The notes: a model not told the origin generated them from the sequence alone. A stretch of 16,527 bases of DNA from Verrucomicrobiales bacterium (GCA_005789375.1 SXXZ01000066.1:1-16527); one strand, 5' to 3'; shown: positions 1 to 8,262, numbered from the stretch's first letter. Made by a program: numbers and translations.

Positions 1-466
1 CGACGAAACGATCGTCGCGCACATGAAGCGCGCTCACAATTTAATGATCGGCGAACGTACCGCCGAGGAGATCAAGATCCGTGTCGGGTCGGCGTTTCCG
101 TTGGACCAGGAATTGACCATGGAGGTGAAGGGCCGCGACCTTAGTGCGGGCCTCCCCAAGACGGTCCTCATCCGGTCCGAAGAAATCAGAGCCGCCCTAC
201 AAGAACCGCTCTCGAGTATTTTGGAGTCTGTCCGTATCACGTTAGAACGATGCCCGCCGGAATTGTCTGCCGACTTGGTAGACAAGGGCATCATGATGGC
301 CGGCGGTGGAGCGCTGTTGCGCAACATCGACCGCTTGGTCTCTCAAGAAACCGGTCTTCCGGTCCACATCGCCGACGATCCGTTGAGCGCCGTGGCCACG
401 GGCACCGGACGTGTGCTGCAGGAACTTTCCTTCCTCCGAAGAGTCGCTTCTTCCACGACTACCTGA
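1..466 (+). CDS. mreB: Rod shape-determining protein MreB, C-terminal part (5' end outside window)
   Basis: This is the last ~154 codons of an actin-like MreB. The reading frame is open from base 2, so the start lies upstream of the window. MreB polymerises on ATP into membrane-associated filaments that guide side-wall peptidoglycan synthesis. Visible family signatures are GERTAEEIKIRVGSAFP near the start and the nucleotide-binding GIMMAGGGALLRNID stretch followed by IADDPLSAVATGTG, which is typical of the last subdomain. A full-length family member has roughly 340 residues, so rather less than half is present. The stop (464-466) is 37 bp before the proposed mreC start, in the standard mreB-mreC-mreD order. 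Identification is firm; only the missing 5' part is unknown. Confidence 0.97.
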   Translation, partial: DETIVAHMKRAHNLMIGERTAEEIKIRVGSAFPLDQELTMEVKGRDLSAGLPKTVLIRSEEIRAALQEPLSSILESVRITLERCPPELSADLVDKGIMMAGGGALLRNIDRLVSQETGLPVHIADDPLSAVATGTGRVLQELSFLRRVASSTTT

Positions 467-503
467 TCTCCCCGGGGTTCGTTCGTCCGTCACCGGATCG
501 AAC

Positions 504-1310
504 GTGCTGAAGCGGACCCATTACCTTGCATTGGCCGGCGTAGGACTCCTCACGCTGAGCCTACTGAACTTGCCTGCCTCTCTCCAGACGCAGGTCAAGT
601 CGGCTATTGGCGCATCGTTTCTGCCTCTCTTCGGCATCCGAGCGGCCGCAGATAACTTGCTCGACCGGGCTGGTTATCAAGTCCTCCCCCGCTCCACGTT
701 GATTGACAACCTCTTGCGCCTAGAGCGTGAGAACGCCGAGCTCCGGGTCTCAGCTCTGCAGGGGGCGGATGCCCTGGCAGAGAATCAGCGGCTGCGGAGC
801 GCGATCGGAGCGGCCCCTCGCGGACCCTGGCACCTCAAGCTGGCGCGAGTGGTGGGACGAGACCCAACAACCTGGTGGAGAACGATCCAAGTCAATCTGG
901 GATCCCGGGATAACTTGAAACCCGACCAAGTCGTGATGAGCGGCGCGGGCCTCGTTGGCCGAATTAGCCAGACAGGCCTGAGTCATTCCCAGGTCGCCCT
1001 AGTCGGTGATGCCGAATGTGGGGTGGCGGTCGTGGTCAAGGAGACCCGCGATCTGGGAATCATCAAACCCGGGCAAACCCTTTCAGGCGATGGTGGGTTG
1101 GTGGAAATGACCCTTCTGCAGAACTGCCCAGGAATTATGGCCGGTCAGGTGGTGCTCACCAGCGGCTTAGGCGGGGTCTTTCCGGCAGGTCTCCCGGTCG
1201 GAACCATTGTCGACACCCGGAACGAGGACGGCAACGTATTCACCACCGCCCGAGTTCGCCTGACTGCCAATCTCAACCGACTCGAAGAGGTGTGGGTGTT
1301 GCAACCATGA
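504..1310 (+). CDS. mreC: Cell shape-determining protein MreC
   Basis: MreC is a bitopic inner-membrane protein that links MreB filaments to the periplasmic elongation enzymes. I chose the GTG at 504 (268 aa) because it puts a short basic start (VLKRTHY) directly before a single transmembrane helix (about residues 7-25). The frame stays open back to 411, but that extension overlaps mreB and encodes nothing family-like. No clear Shine-Dalgarno sequence precedes 504. A coiled-coil segment rich in L, E and N spans about 64-100 (LIDNLLRLERENAELR). It is followed by the beta-rich MreC core (about 110-266), with the VSGAGLVGR-like turn seen here as MSGAGLVGRIS and a GLGGVFPAGLPVG segment. Its TGA overlaps the mreD ATG by 4 bp (ATGA), suggesting translational coupling. 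Confidence 0.93.
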   Translation: MLKRTHYLALAGVGLLTLSLLNLPASLQTQVKSAIGASFLPLFGIRAAADNLLDRAGYQVLPRSTLIDNLLRLERENAELRVSALQGADALAENQRLRSAIGAAPRGPWHLKLARVVGRDPTTWWRTIQVNLGSRDNLKPDQVVMSGAGLVGRISQTGLSHSQVALVGDAECGVAVVVKETRDLGIIKPGQTLSGDGGLVEMTLLQNCPGIMAGQVVLTSGLGGVFPAGLPVGTIVDTRNEDGNVFTTARVRLTANLNRLEEVWVLQP

Positions 1311-1870
1311 ACCGCTTCACCCTAATCCTGCTCTTCCTGGTGACATGGCTGTCGGTGTTCGCCCAGACCCAGTTTTCAGGGCTTCGACTATGGCTCACCG
1401 TCCCGATGGCGCTCAGTCCGGCGCTCATTTGCTATGCGGCCTTGACCCACGGCTTTGGGATTACCGTTTCCCTGGCCGTCTTGAGCGGTCTCTGGGCTGA
1501 CTCCCTGTCCGCCTCACCTCTGGGGATGAGTGTCATGCCTTTGTTTCTGTTGGGATTCACCCTGCAATTGCAGCGTCACCTCATCCTTCGCGACCAGGGT
1601 TTTGCTCAGTTCTGGATCGGATTGGGAGCCGGGGCCGGCGTGCCTCTCCTTACCCTGGGGATCCTTTCCCTCACCGGATCCCAACCCGTCACCGGCCGGT
1701 TCACTTTTATCCAACTACTCATACTGGGCCTACTCAATGGCATCGCTTGCCCAGTCCTCTTCCGGATATTCGATTTGCTCCACCGGAGCTTCGACTACCG
1801 CCCGCTGACAACCTCCAGCTTCCGGGCTGATCGAGAAACCGTCCGGGGTCGCCAATTTCGCCTGCGTTGA
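1307..1870 (+). CDS. mreD: Rod shape-determining protein MreD
   Basis: This small polytopic membrane protein of 187 aa has about five hydrophobic helices and lies exactly where MreD belongs, between mreC and the PBP2 gene. The start is the ATG at 1307, which overlaps the mreC stop. A longer in-frame opening back to 1016 merely shadows mreC. The N-terminus MNRFTLILLFLVTWLSVF is a membrane helix, and GLWADSLSASPLGMS resembles the conserved loop of the family, where a short D-x-x-S/P-containing stretch follows a helix. MreD sequences diverge strongly, so the call rests as much on position and topology as on motifs. The hydrophilic tail after about residue 160 (RPLTTSSFRADRE) is predicted cytoplasmic. 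The next gene starts 3 bp after the stop. Confidence 0.85.
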   Translation: MNRFTLILLFLVTWLSVFAQTQFSGLRLWLTVPMALSPALICYAALTHGFGITVSLAVLSGLWADSLSASPLGMSVMPLFLLGFTLQLQRHLILRDQGFAQFWIGLGAGAGVPLLTLGILSLTGSQPVTGRFTFIQLLILGLLNGIACPVLFRIFDLLHRSFDYRPLTTSSFRADRETVRGRQFRLR

Positions 1871-1873
1871 ACC

Positions 1874-3904
1874 ATGCTCATCTTCGACCAGTTCAACAAA
1901 GGAGAGCGGCCATTGAGATGGATGGCTGGCGTAGTGGGTGCAGGCCTGGTGCTATTGCTTATCGGGCTCCTGCGGGTGCAAATCTTTGGCCACCATCGCT
2001 TTGAGCAGTCCCTGCAAACCCAGAGTTTTCAGTCGGTGCGGGTTCCCGCCCTCCGAGGTCGCATCCTCGACCGGCAGGGACGTGAATGCGTAGGAAATGT
2101 CCCCCGTTACCGCTTGGACGTGTATCTCGAAACCCTGAGCCGAGACTTCACACGCGAATACGGACGACTGCGCCGCGAGGTCGTGGCAGCGCGCGGAGGC
2201 ACCAATACTCTTACCCCCGGACTTTGGGATCGGATGATGTCGAAGCTCCGCCGCGATCAACCCCGGGTCCTGATCCGCCCCGAGGAGAACACCCTCCTCT
2301 GGAGGCAGGCCCGCTACAACGTCCTGAGCAATGTGGTCTCCCGGGTCGCCGCCAAGGTCGGACTACCTCTGACACTCACCGAATCGGAACTGCACCGACA
2401 CTGGGCCAACAGTCGTGCCCTGCCGCTGGCCGTGCTCAAGAAACTGACTCCGCAACAGGTCTCGCTTCTAACCGAGCAATCTTGGTCTATCCGGGGAATT
2501 AGCATCGAACTGCAGGCGGTCCGTCATTATCCGCAGGGACCTTTGGCCGCACACACACTGGGGTATTTGGTTCGCGCGGATGATTTCGAAGGCGAGGAAG
2601 GCGAATCCTTCGACTACCGCCTGCGGGATTATCGAGGGGCCGCCGGTCTGGAAGCAGCCTTCGACACCGCCCTCCGAGGCACTTCGGGCTCCAAGAGCAT
2701 CCTCGTCAACAGCGATGGGTATCGGGTCGGAGAGACCATAACCACGGCGCCAGTGCCCGGACAGAACCTGATCACCACCCTCGACATCGAGGTCCAGAAA
2801 GCAACCGAGTCAGCGCTGTCTGCAGTGAGCGGCGAGGAACGGGGCGCAGTGGTCGTACTGGACGTCCGCAATGGGGATGTCTTGGCCGTGGCCAGCGCCC
2901 CAAGCTTCGATCCGGGCGAATGGATCGATGGGATCAGCCGGGCCCGGTGGACCAACTACTACGATGTCCCGAAGCGGACACCCCTAATGAACCGCGCCAC
3001 CGACGGCGCTTATTCCCCTGGTTCGACTTTCAAGATCGTGACCGCCTTGGCCGCCTTGGAGAACGGGTTGGACCCCGATCGAGTGCAAATTGTCGAAGCC
3101 AACCCCTCCAAACCGGGCAAGGGCCTCTACAACCGCGCGAACATCAAAATCGAGGACACCGCACCGCCGGGTCCCTACGACTTTCGTCGCGCTTTCATTC
3201 GATCCTCCAACGCCTACTTCATCCAGCTAGGACTCGACGCCGGCTACGACCGCCTGCTCGCCACGGCCCACCGATTCCACTTCGGAGAACAGACACGCAT
3301 CCAATTGCGCCCCACCGAAGAGCGGTCCGGCTGGATGCCCGAACCCGCCGAGGCGCGGGCCGAGCGCTGGCCCCAAGGACGGCTCGCCAACTTCAGCATC
3401 GGCCAAGAGGTCACGGTCACCCCATTGCAACTGGCCGTAATGGTCGCTGCGGTAGCCAATGGCGGCACGGTCTATTACCCACGCCTGGTCGACCGCCTCG
3501 AGTCGGGAGATCCGCTCAGCGAAGAGGCACCCAGCACCATTCGCCCCGGTCAGGTGCGCAGCCGCCTAGAAACCCGCCCCGAATACCTCGCCCGGATCCG
3601 AGCCGCTATGCGCGATGACGTCCTGGATCCCGAAGGCACCGGCACCAGCGCTCGCGTTGCCGATTACACAGTCTGCGGCAAGACAGGAACTGCCGAGATC
3701 AAGGGCAACGGGGTGAAGGACAAAGTAACCTGGTTCGCCAGCTTCGCCCCCTTCGAGTCCCCGCGCTATGCTGTGGTCGTGATGGTGGAAAGCGGCGCCT
3801 CCGGAGGTCGCACCTGCGGCCCGGTCGCCCAGAAGATTTACGAACACTTGCGCGCGCGGGACGCAGGGTCCGGCAGGCCTATCGCCCTCAACCCGGCGCC
3901 CTAA
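1874..3904 (+). CDS. mrdA: Penicillin-binding protein 2 (elongation-specific transpeptidase)
   Basis: This is a class B penicillin-binding protein of 676 aa that cross-links peptidoglycan during elongation. It has a short cytoplasmic N-terminus, one membrane anchor (about 17-37), and the pedestal motif RGRILDRQGRE at about 62-72. The transpeptidase domain occupies the C-terminal half. All three catalytic motifs are intact: SPGSTFK with the nucleophile Ser384 and Lys387, SSN at 444-446, and KTGT starting at Lys603. The AYSPGSTFKI context and the neighbours favour PBP2 over the division enzyme FtsI. The protein is somewhat longer than E. coli PBP2, with extra residues between the anchor and the transpeptidase domain. 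It is separated from mreD by 3 bp and from rodA by 3 bp, with no Shine-Dalgarno, so it is probably co-translated with its glycosyltransferase partner. Confidence 0.96.
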   Translation: MLIFDQFNKGERPLRWMAGVVGAGLVLLLIGLLRVQIFGHHRFEQSLQTQSFQSVRVPALRGRILDRQGRECVGNVPRYRLDVYLETLSRDFTREYGRLRREVVAARGGTNTLTPGLWDRMMSKLRRDQPRVLIRPEENTLLWRQARYNVLSNVVSRVAAKVGLPLTLTESELHRHWANSRALPLAVLKKLTPQQVSLLTEQSWSIRGISIELQAVRHYPQGPLAAHTLGYLVRADDFEGEEGESFDYRLRDYRGAAGLEAAFDTALRGTSGSKSILVNSDGYRVGETITTAPVPGQNLITTLDIEVQKATESALSAVSGEERGAVVVLDVRNGDVLAVASAPSFDPGEWIDGISRARWTNYYDVPKRTPLMNRATDGAYSPGSTFKIVTALAALENGLDPDRVQIVEANPSKPGKGLYNRANIKIEDTAPPGPYDFRRAFIRSSNAYFIQLGLDAGYDRLLATAHRFHFGEQTRIQLRPTEERSGWMPEPAEARAERWPQGRLANFSIGQEVTVTPLQLAVMVAAVANGGTVYYPRLVDRLESGDPLSEEAPSTIRPGQVRSRLETRPEYLARIRAAMRDDVLDPEGTGTSARVADYTVCGKTGTAEIKGNGVKDKVTWFASFAPFESPRYAVVVMVESGASGGRTCGPVAQKIYEHLRARDAGSGRPIALNPAP

Positions 3905-3907
3905 CCC

Positions 3908-5119
3908 ATGACCTCGCTTTCCCTCCAAAATCGCCGTGCTGAGGCAGACATCCTGTGGCCCCTTTGGCTCTCGGTGTTGGGTCTGATGATCATCAGCGCG
4001 ATGTTCATCTTCAGCACCACCGGCGGTACCGAGATAACGCGAGGTGTCCCGTGGTACCAATGGACGGCCACCCGTCAGGTGATCGCCTTCGGTATTGGTC
4101 TCTTCGTGGTTCTCGGACTCAGCCTGGTGGACTACAGCCGAATGGCACGGTGGGCCATGGTCGGCTACTGGGTGTCCATCGCCCTGCTATTGGCGGTCCA
4201 TGTCCTAGGAACCTCCCGCAACGGTGCGCGGCGGTGGCTAGATCTCGGCCCGATCCAATTCCAGCCCAGCGAATTGGCCAAACTAACCTTCCTGTTCGCC
4301 ATGGCTAACTTCTTGGCGCGGCCCTCTTCGGAGCTCCGCTCGCCAAGCGTCTTCCTGAAGGCCCTCATGCTCACACTTCTGCCACTGGGCCTGATCCTCA
4401 AACAACCCGATCTGGGTTCATCGCTCGTCTTTCTACCCATCACCCTGGTCATGATGCTGGTCGCTGGGGTTCCACAGCGCTTTGTGATCAAACTTTTGGG
4501 GGGAGCGTTTCTCATCGTCAGCCTGATCGCCATCGACATCTTCGTTGCTCCTGAGAACTGGCGACTCATCCGCCTTCAGGACTATCAGCGCGAACGGCTG
4601 CTGGTTTATTTCAACGCCGATTTTGCCCCAGCTTCAGCCACCCCGGAACAACGCCAGAGGGCCGCACAGCGCAAGCGGCAGATGTCTTGGAACGTGGAGC
4701 AGGCGCTCATCTCCGTCGGCTCAGGCGGTTTCACTGGCAAAGGGTGGCGCGAGGGCACTCAGCACCGTCTGGGTTACCTGCCCCGACTGGGCGCCCACAA
4801 TGACTTCATCTTCTCGGTCATCGCCGAGGAACGTGGCTTCATCGGAAGCGTCGCCGTCGTGACCCTCTACGGCATCGTCCTCTTCAGCGGCATCAAGACC
4901 GCTGGAGAATCACGCGATCGGCTCGGGCGCCTACTGGCCACCGGCATCGTCACCCTCTTCTTCATACACATCTTCGTGAACATCGGCATGAACATCAAAC
5001 TGATGCCGGTCACGGGCATTCCACTGCCCCTGCTCAGTGCAGGCGGAACCTCAGTGCTCTGCTCACTGATCGCGGTCGGTGTTCTTCAAAACATCCATTT
5101 GTACCGGAAACGGTACTAA
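3908..5119 (+). CDS. rodA: Peptidoglycan glycosyltransferase RodA (SEDS family)
   Basis: RodA is a SEDS-family polymerase of lipid II that works with PBP2 in side-wall synthesis. The 403-residue protein is almost entirely transmembrane (about ten helices). Family signatures are FQPSELAK, DLGSSLVFLP, ISVGSGGFTGKGW and GIPLPLLSAGGTS near the C-terminus. The catalytic Asp expected in the HTDFIF motif is Asp299, here in the form HNDFIFSVIAEERGF. Two oddities: about 20 extra charged residues (about 239-258, rich in Q, R and A) lie between the LLVYFN segment and the GSGG motif, and the loop before the catalytic Asp (LPRLGAHND) is two residues longer than the E. coli form I remember (LPERHTD). RodA rather than FtsW is favoured by the PBP2 gene 3 bp upstream and the mre operon. 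Confidence 0.95.
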   Translation: MTSLSLQNRRAEADILWPLWLSVLGLMIISAMFIFSTTGGTEITRGVPWYQWTATRQVIAFGIGLFVVLGLSLVDYSRMARWAMVGYWVSIALLLAVHVLGTSRNGARRWLDLGPIQFQPSELAKLTFLFAMANFLARPSSELRSPSVFLKALMLTLLPLGLILKQPDLGSSLVFLPITLVMMLVAGVPQRFVIKLLGGAFLIVSLIAIDIFVAPENWRLIRLQDYQRERLLVYFNADFAPASATPEQRQRAAQRKRQMSWNVEQALISVGSGGFTGKGWREGTQHRLGYLPRLGAHNDFIFSVIAEERGFIGSVAVVTLYGIVLFSGIKTAGESRDRLGRLLATGIVTLFFIHIFVNIGMNIKLMPVTGIPLPLLSAGGTSVLCSLIAVGVLQNIHLYRKRY

Positions 5120-5137
5120 AACTCGAATCCTACAGAC

Positions 5138-7123
5138 ATGAGTCAACAGACATTCAAACGCGGCAAGGTGCCGATGCGTTTCAAGCCCACCCGGGGAATC
5201 GGCTCTCCGAACCTCAACCGATCTGCGGCCAACGCCCGCATGGAAGCCATCGGCGAGAAAGCCGTTGAAGAACGGGTGTTCGACATCCGCCGCCACGAGT
5301 CCGAAATTCGGCGCGCCGAAAACCGGGCTGCCGGACTTCCCGAGGACACCATCGACGCCCCCGAGGTTAATCTGACCAAGAACGGCCGGGACCAGACCTA
5401 CCGATCCCCCGATCTCACTCGCTCGGAGGAGGCGCACGAGGAACCCGCAGAACAGGCACCCAAACCACCTCGCGAACCTAAGGGTCTCATAGAAAAAGCG
5501 CGGGCCGCGGTCAAAGAGGTGGTCAAAAAGGTTAAACAATTCATCCGACCCGAGGAAAAGATCATCAAGGAAGTGGTCATTAACGCCGAACCGCTGGAAA
5601 CCCGCGTCGCGGTTCTGGAGGAGAGCAAACTGGAAGACCTCACGGTTGAACGAACCGGCGATGACCGGCTGGTTGGCTCCATCTACAAGGGCAAGGTGAA
5701 GAACCTCGAAGATGGGCTCAAGGCCGCCTTCGTGGATATTGGCTTCGAGAAGAACGCCTTCCTGCACTACTGGGACATCATCCCCAACACGTTCGATTCC
5801 AGCGTCGAAATTGTGGAGCGCGATGACACAGGCAAATCTCGCCGGAAAGAAAAACCCAAAATCACCCAGAAGGATGTCCCCCGACTGTTCCCGCCGGGCA
5901 GCGAGATCATTATCCAAGTGACCAAGGGACCGATCGGCACCAAGGGACCCCGCGTCACCACCAACCTTTCTCTGCCCGGCCGCTATCTCGTCCTGCTGCC
6001 CAATTCCGACCAGTCTGGCATCAGCCGCAAGATCGAGAACGTCGAGGAGCGCCATCGCCTCAAGAAAATCGTCCGCGAACTGACTATTCCCGAGGGCATG
6101 GGAGTGATCATCCGCACCGCCGGTGAAGAAAAGCGAAAGGCGTACTTCGTCCGTGATCTCGCCCTGCTGCTGGAGGAATGGAAGCTCATCCAAGAACGGA
6201 TCAAGAGCCAGCCGATGGCCTCCTGCGTCTATCAAGAGCCCGACCTCATCGAGCGCACCGTCCGCGACTTCCTCACCGAAGATGTCGACAAGATCGTCAT
6301 CGACGACCTCAAGAAGTTTGAATCGATCCGCGATAGCATCAAGCGCATCAGCCCCCGTTCCGTGCGCAAGGTGCACTTCTACAACGAGGCGGAGCCGCTG
6401 TTTGACCGCTACAACATCACCCGCCAACTGGAGGCCGCCTTCAGCCGCCAGGTGAACCTCAAGAGCGGTGGCTACCTCATCATCGACGAAACCGAAGCCC
6501 TCGTGGCCATCGACGTGAACACTGGCAAGCACAAGCAGGCCGGTACCAAGGACCACGACGCGACGATCCTCAAGGTGAACCAAGATGCCGCGGACGAAAT
6601 CGCCCGCCAACTCCGCCTGCGAAACATGGGCGGCATTATCGTACTCGACTTCATCGACATGAAGTCGCGCCGCGACCAGCAGTCCATCTACCAGCGGATG
6701 AAGGACAACCTCAAGCGAGACAAGGCTAAGACGCACGTCCTGCCGCTCTCGCAGCTCGGGCTCATGGAAATGACCCGCCAGCGCCAGACTGAGAGCGTGC
6801 GTTCATCGCTCTACGACGACTGTGAGCACTGCACGGGCCGTGGCGTCATCAAGAGCGCCGAGACCATGAGTGTCGAAATCCAGCGCAAGCTGACCCAGAT
6901 CCTCAAGGGTCGCCCGCGTGACGACGGCGACTTCCAAGTTAAGATCGTCTGCAACCCGCGCGTCCTCGATCGCTTGCGGACGCGCGACGAGAAGTTGCTC
7001 ATCGAATTGGAGAAGAAATTCTTCGCCAAGCTCAGCTTCCGCCCGGACCCCACCTTTCACAATGAGGAGTGGAAGATCTTCAACGCCATGAACAACGACG
7101 AGTTGGCTAAGTCGCGGAATTGA
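5138..7123 (+). CDS. rng: Ribonuclease E/G family endoribonuclease with long N-terminal extension
   Basis: This 661-residue endoribonuclease takes part in rRNA processing and mRNA decay. The family core starts near residue 143 (KEVVINAEPLETRVAVLEE). It continues with an S1 RNA-binding domain (about 178-300, GSIYKGKVKNLEDGLKAAF) that carries a charged insert around 228-245. The catalytic magnesium site follows, with Asp459 in ALVAIDVNTGK and Asp504 in IVLDFIDM. The zinc-link C-x2-C is Cys562-Cys565 (CEHC), which in RNase E and G joins subunits. The first ~142 residues are not part of the usual core: they are highly charged, with a basic amphipathic stretch KARAAVKEVVKKVKQF at 120-135. The gene lies 18 bp after rodA and ends the operon just before a strong terminator. 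RNase G is preferred to RNase E because there is no long C-terminal scaffold and mre loci commonly carry rng, but the symbol is by analogy. Confidence 0.92.
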   Translation: MSQQTFKRGKVPMRFKPTRGIGSPNLNRSAANARMEAIGEKAVEERVFDIRRHESEIRRAENRAAGLPEDTIDAPEVNLTKNGRDQTYRSPDLTRSEEAHEEPAEQAPKPPREPKGLIEKARAAVKEVVKKVKQFIRPEEKIIKEVVINAEPLETRVAVLEESKLEDLTVERTGDDRLVGSIYKGKVKNLEDGLKAAFVDIGFEKNAFLHYWDIIPNTFDSSVEIVERDDTGKSRRKEKPKITQKDVPRLFPPGSEIIIQVTKGPIGTKGPRVTTNLSLPGRYLVLLPNSDQSGISRKIENVEERHRLKKIVRELTIPEGMGVIIRTAGEEKRKAYFVRDLALLLEEWKLIQERIKSQPMASCVYQEPDLIERTVRDFLTEDVDKIVIDDLKKFESIRDSIKRISPRSVRKVHFYNEAEPLFDRYNITRQLEAAFSRQVNLKSGGYLIIDETEALVAIDVNTGKHKQAGTKDHDATILKVNQDAADEIARQLRLRNMGGIIVLDFIDMKSRRDQQSIYQRMKDNLKRDKAKTHVLPLSQLGLMEMTRQRQTESVRSSLYDDCEHCTGRGVIKSAETMSVEIQRKLTQILKGRPRDDGDFQVKIVCNPRVLDRLRTRDEKLLIELEKKFFAKLSFRPDPTFHNEEWKIFNAMNNDELAKSRN

Positions 7124-7137
7124 TCGAAGTCCTATCC

Positions 7138-7178
7138 GCCGCCCCGGCCGATTCATCGGCCGGGGCGGCTTTGTTTTT
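7138..7178 (+). terminator. Rho-independent terminator of the mre-mrdA-rodA-rng operon
   Basis: A perfect 14-bp GC-rich stem (7138-7151 paired with 7156-7169, GCCGCCCCGGCCGA and its complement) encloses a TTCA loop. It is followed directly by TTTGTTTTT. It starts 14 bp after the rng stop. The U-tract exists only on the + strand, so it ends transcription coming from the elongation operon. Confidence 0.95.
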
Positions 7179-7390
7179 GAACCCCTCGTTTTCCCCAACG
7201 CCCTCCCACCTTATTCTTGCCGCTCAGTCGGCGGTGATGGGACGAAAGAAGCTCGGGAATCTCTCGCGTTCCCTCCGTCCGCAGACTCTTCCAGCGAAGA
7301 TCCATTTTCACCGTTCCGAAAATTTCACTAGCTCTCACCGCACGGAACGTTAGAAACAAAGAGTATCCCCAAAGTCCGTCACCCCAAGCC
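7179..7390 (+). promoter_or_regulatory. Leader region of the prepilin-like gene with a 7-bp inverted repeat
   Basis: These 212 bp lie between the operon terminator and the prepilin start, so they should hold that gene's promoter. I see no confident -35/-10 pair. The one visible structure is an inverted repeat, CGTTCCG at 7312-7318 and CGGAACG at 7343-7349, with 24 bp between the arms. It could be an operator for a dimeric regulator or a loose mRNA hairpin. No Shine-Dalgarno sequence precedes the ATG at 7391. Confidence 0.35.
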
Positions 7391-8176
7391 ATGAACAGCC
7401 AACGCGTCCGCTGCCCCCGTGCCTTCACCCTGATCGAGTTGCTGGTGGTCATCGCCATCATCGCAATCCTCGCCGGCATGCTCTTGCCCGCCTTGTCTCG
7501 GGCCAAATCGAAGGCAGTGAAAACCCTCTGCGCGAGCAACTGCAAGCAGTGGGGTATCGCGGTCAATTTGTACGCCTCCGACAATCAGAACTCCTTCCCA
7601 GACAACAGCGGTGGCGCCGGATTCAGCTGGATGATGCCCACCATGAGCAACTTCTGGAACGGCTACCTCATTAAGAATCGCCGCTCCTCGGCCAACAACA
7701 CCCGTGCCGCCAACGACGTCCTGTTCTGCCCGACCGATGACTGGCACCGCGCCGCAGAACGCGGGATGATCACCACCGACAATGAGCCCCAATTGACCGG
7801 TTACTTCTACTTGCCAGGTCGGCGAACCGGAGACGCCGATGTCACCGGAGGAGCCCAGGGCACTTCTGAGTGGTTTTTCAAGAAGAAGCTCGGTGGCATG
7901 TACGAAGCAGCCCCCATCATCATCGACCGCATGCAGGCCTTGGGTTCCAAGACCACCAACATGCTCGACCCCAAGCTGAACTGGTTCACCGATTACAATG
8001 GCAAGAAAGTGGCCACGGCCGTTCACCGAATTACCCGGGGTGCACCCGAAGGCGGCAACTTTGGCTTCGAAGACGGCCACGTTGAATGGCAGTCCAACAA
8101 GCGCGTCTCGCTCGGCTCCGACTACGGCGGTTGGCAGTGCTTCTTCAAGATCGCAGTAGCCACCCCCGTTCCGTGA
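7391..8176 (+). CDS. Prepilin-type N-terminal cleavage/methylation domain protein (PVC type)
   Basis: This 261-aa protein has a class III (prepilin) signal: a short basic leader [11 protein letters not shown], predicted cleavage after Ala11, then [18 protein letters not shown] with Glu16 at mature position +5 and a long hydrophobic helix. Such proteins are processed by a prepilin peptidase and may enter a pilus or pseudopilus. The helix is followed by [13 protein letters not shown], a phrase I associate with Verrucomicrobiota and Lentisphaerota, where this family is greatly expanded. The C-terminal part carries the family motif [11 protein letters not shown] (about 217-227). The globular domain is too long for the major pseudopilin GspG (about 140 aa). 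The precise role is unknown: structural pseudopilin, secreted substrate and surface protein are all possible. It converges on gspK, from which a hairpin-bearing gap separates it. Confidence 0.88.
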   Translation: MNSQRVRCPRAFTLIELLVVIAIIAILAGMLLPALSRAKSKAVKTLCASNCKQWGIAVNLYASDNQNSFPDNSGGAGFSWMMPTMSNFWNGYLIKNRRSSANNTRAANDVLFCPTDDWHRAAERGMITTDNEPQLTGYFYLPGRRTGDADVTGGAQGTSEWFFKKKLGGMYEAAPIIIDRMQALGSKTTNMLDPKLNWFTDYNGKKVATAVHRITRGAPEGGNFGFEDGHVEWQSNKRVSLGSDYGGWQCFFKIAVATPVP

Positions 8177-8186
8177 TTCATCTCGT

Positions 8187-8227
8187 GAGTTCTCTCGTGA
8201 GCCGGCCTCCCAGCTCACAGAGAACTC
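8187..8227. terminator. Strong hairpin between convergent genes, possible bidirectional terminator
   Basis: GAGTTCTCT (8187-8195), a bulged C, and GTGAGC (8197-8202) pair with GCTCAC (8213-8218) and AGAGAACTC (8219-8227) around a 10-nt loop. This gives 15 base pairs. It lies 11 bp after the prepilin stop and 64 bp beyond the gspK stop. No good U-tract follows on either strand (GATTTT begins 8 nt later on +), so it may be a 3'-end stabiliser or act with Rho. Confidence 0.55.
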
Positions 8228-8262
8228 GCCCGGCGATTTTGGATCGAATCTGAGTCCACACT

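Noticed and set aside
411..503. Longer mreC start at the ATG 411
   Set aside because: It would overlap mreB by 56 bp and place 31 unrelated residues before the membrane anchor. The GTG at 504 gives a normal MreC N-terminus.
5063..6736. Long open frame (557 codons) on the - strand opposite the RNase gene
   Set aside because: It lies antisense to the conserved RNase E/G core and shows no family motif. Its valine/leucine/aspartate-rich composition is what the complement of a GC-biased coding frame gives.
7391..8176. Calling the prepilin-like protein GspG
   Set aside because: At 261 aa it is far longer than GspG, lacks a GspG-like C-terminal calcium region, and is on the opposite strand from the gsp operon. 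Its FEDGHVEW motif belongs to the PVC-type family.
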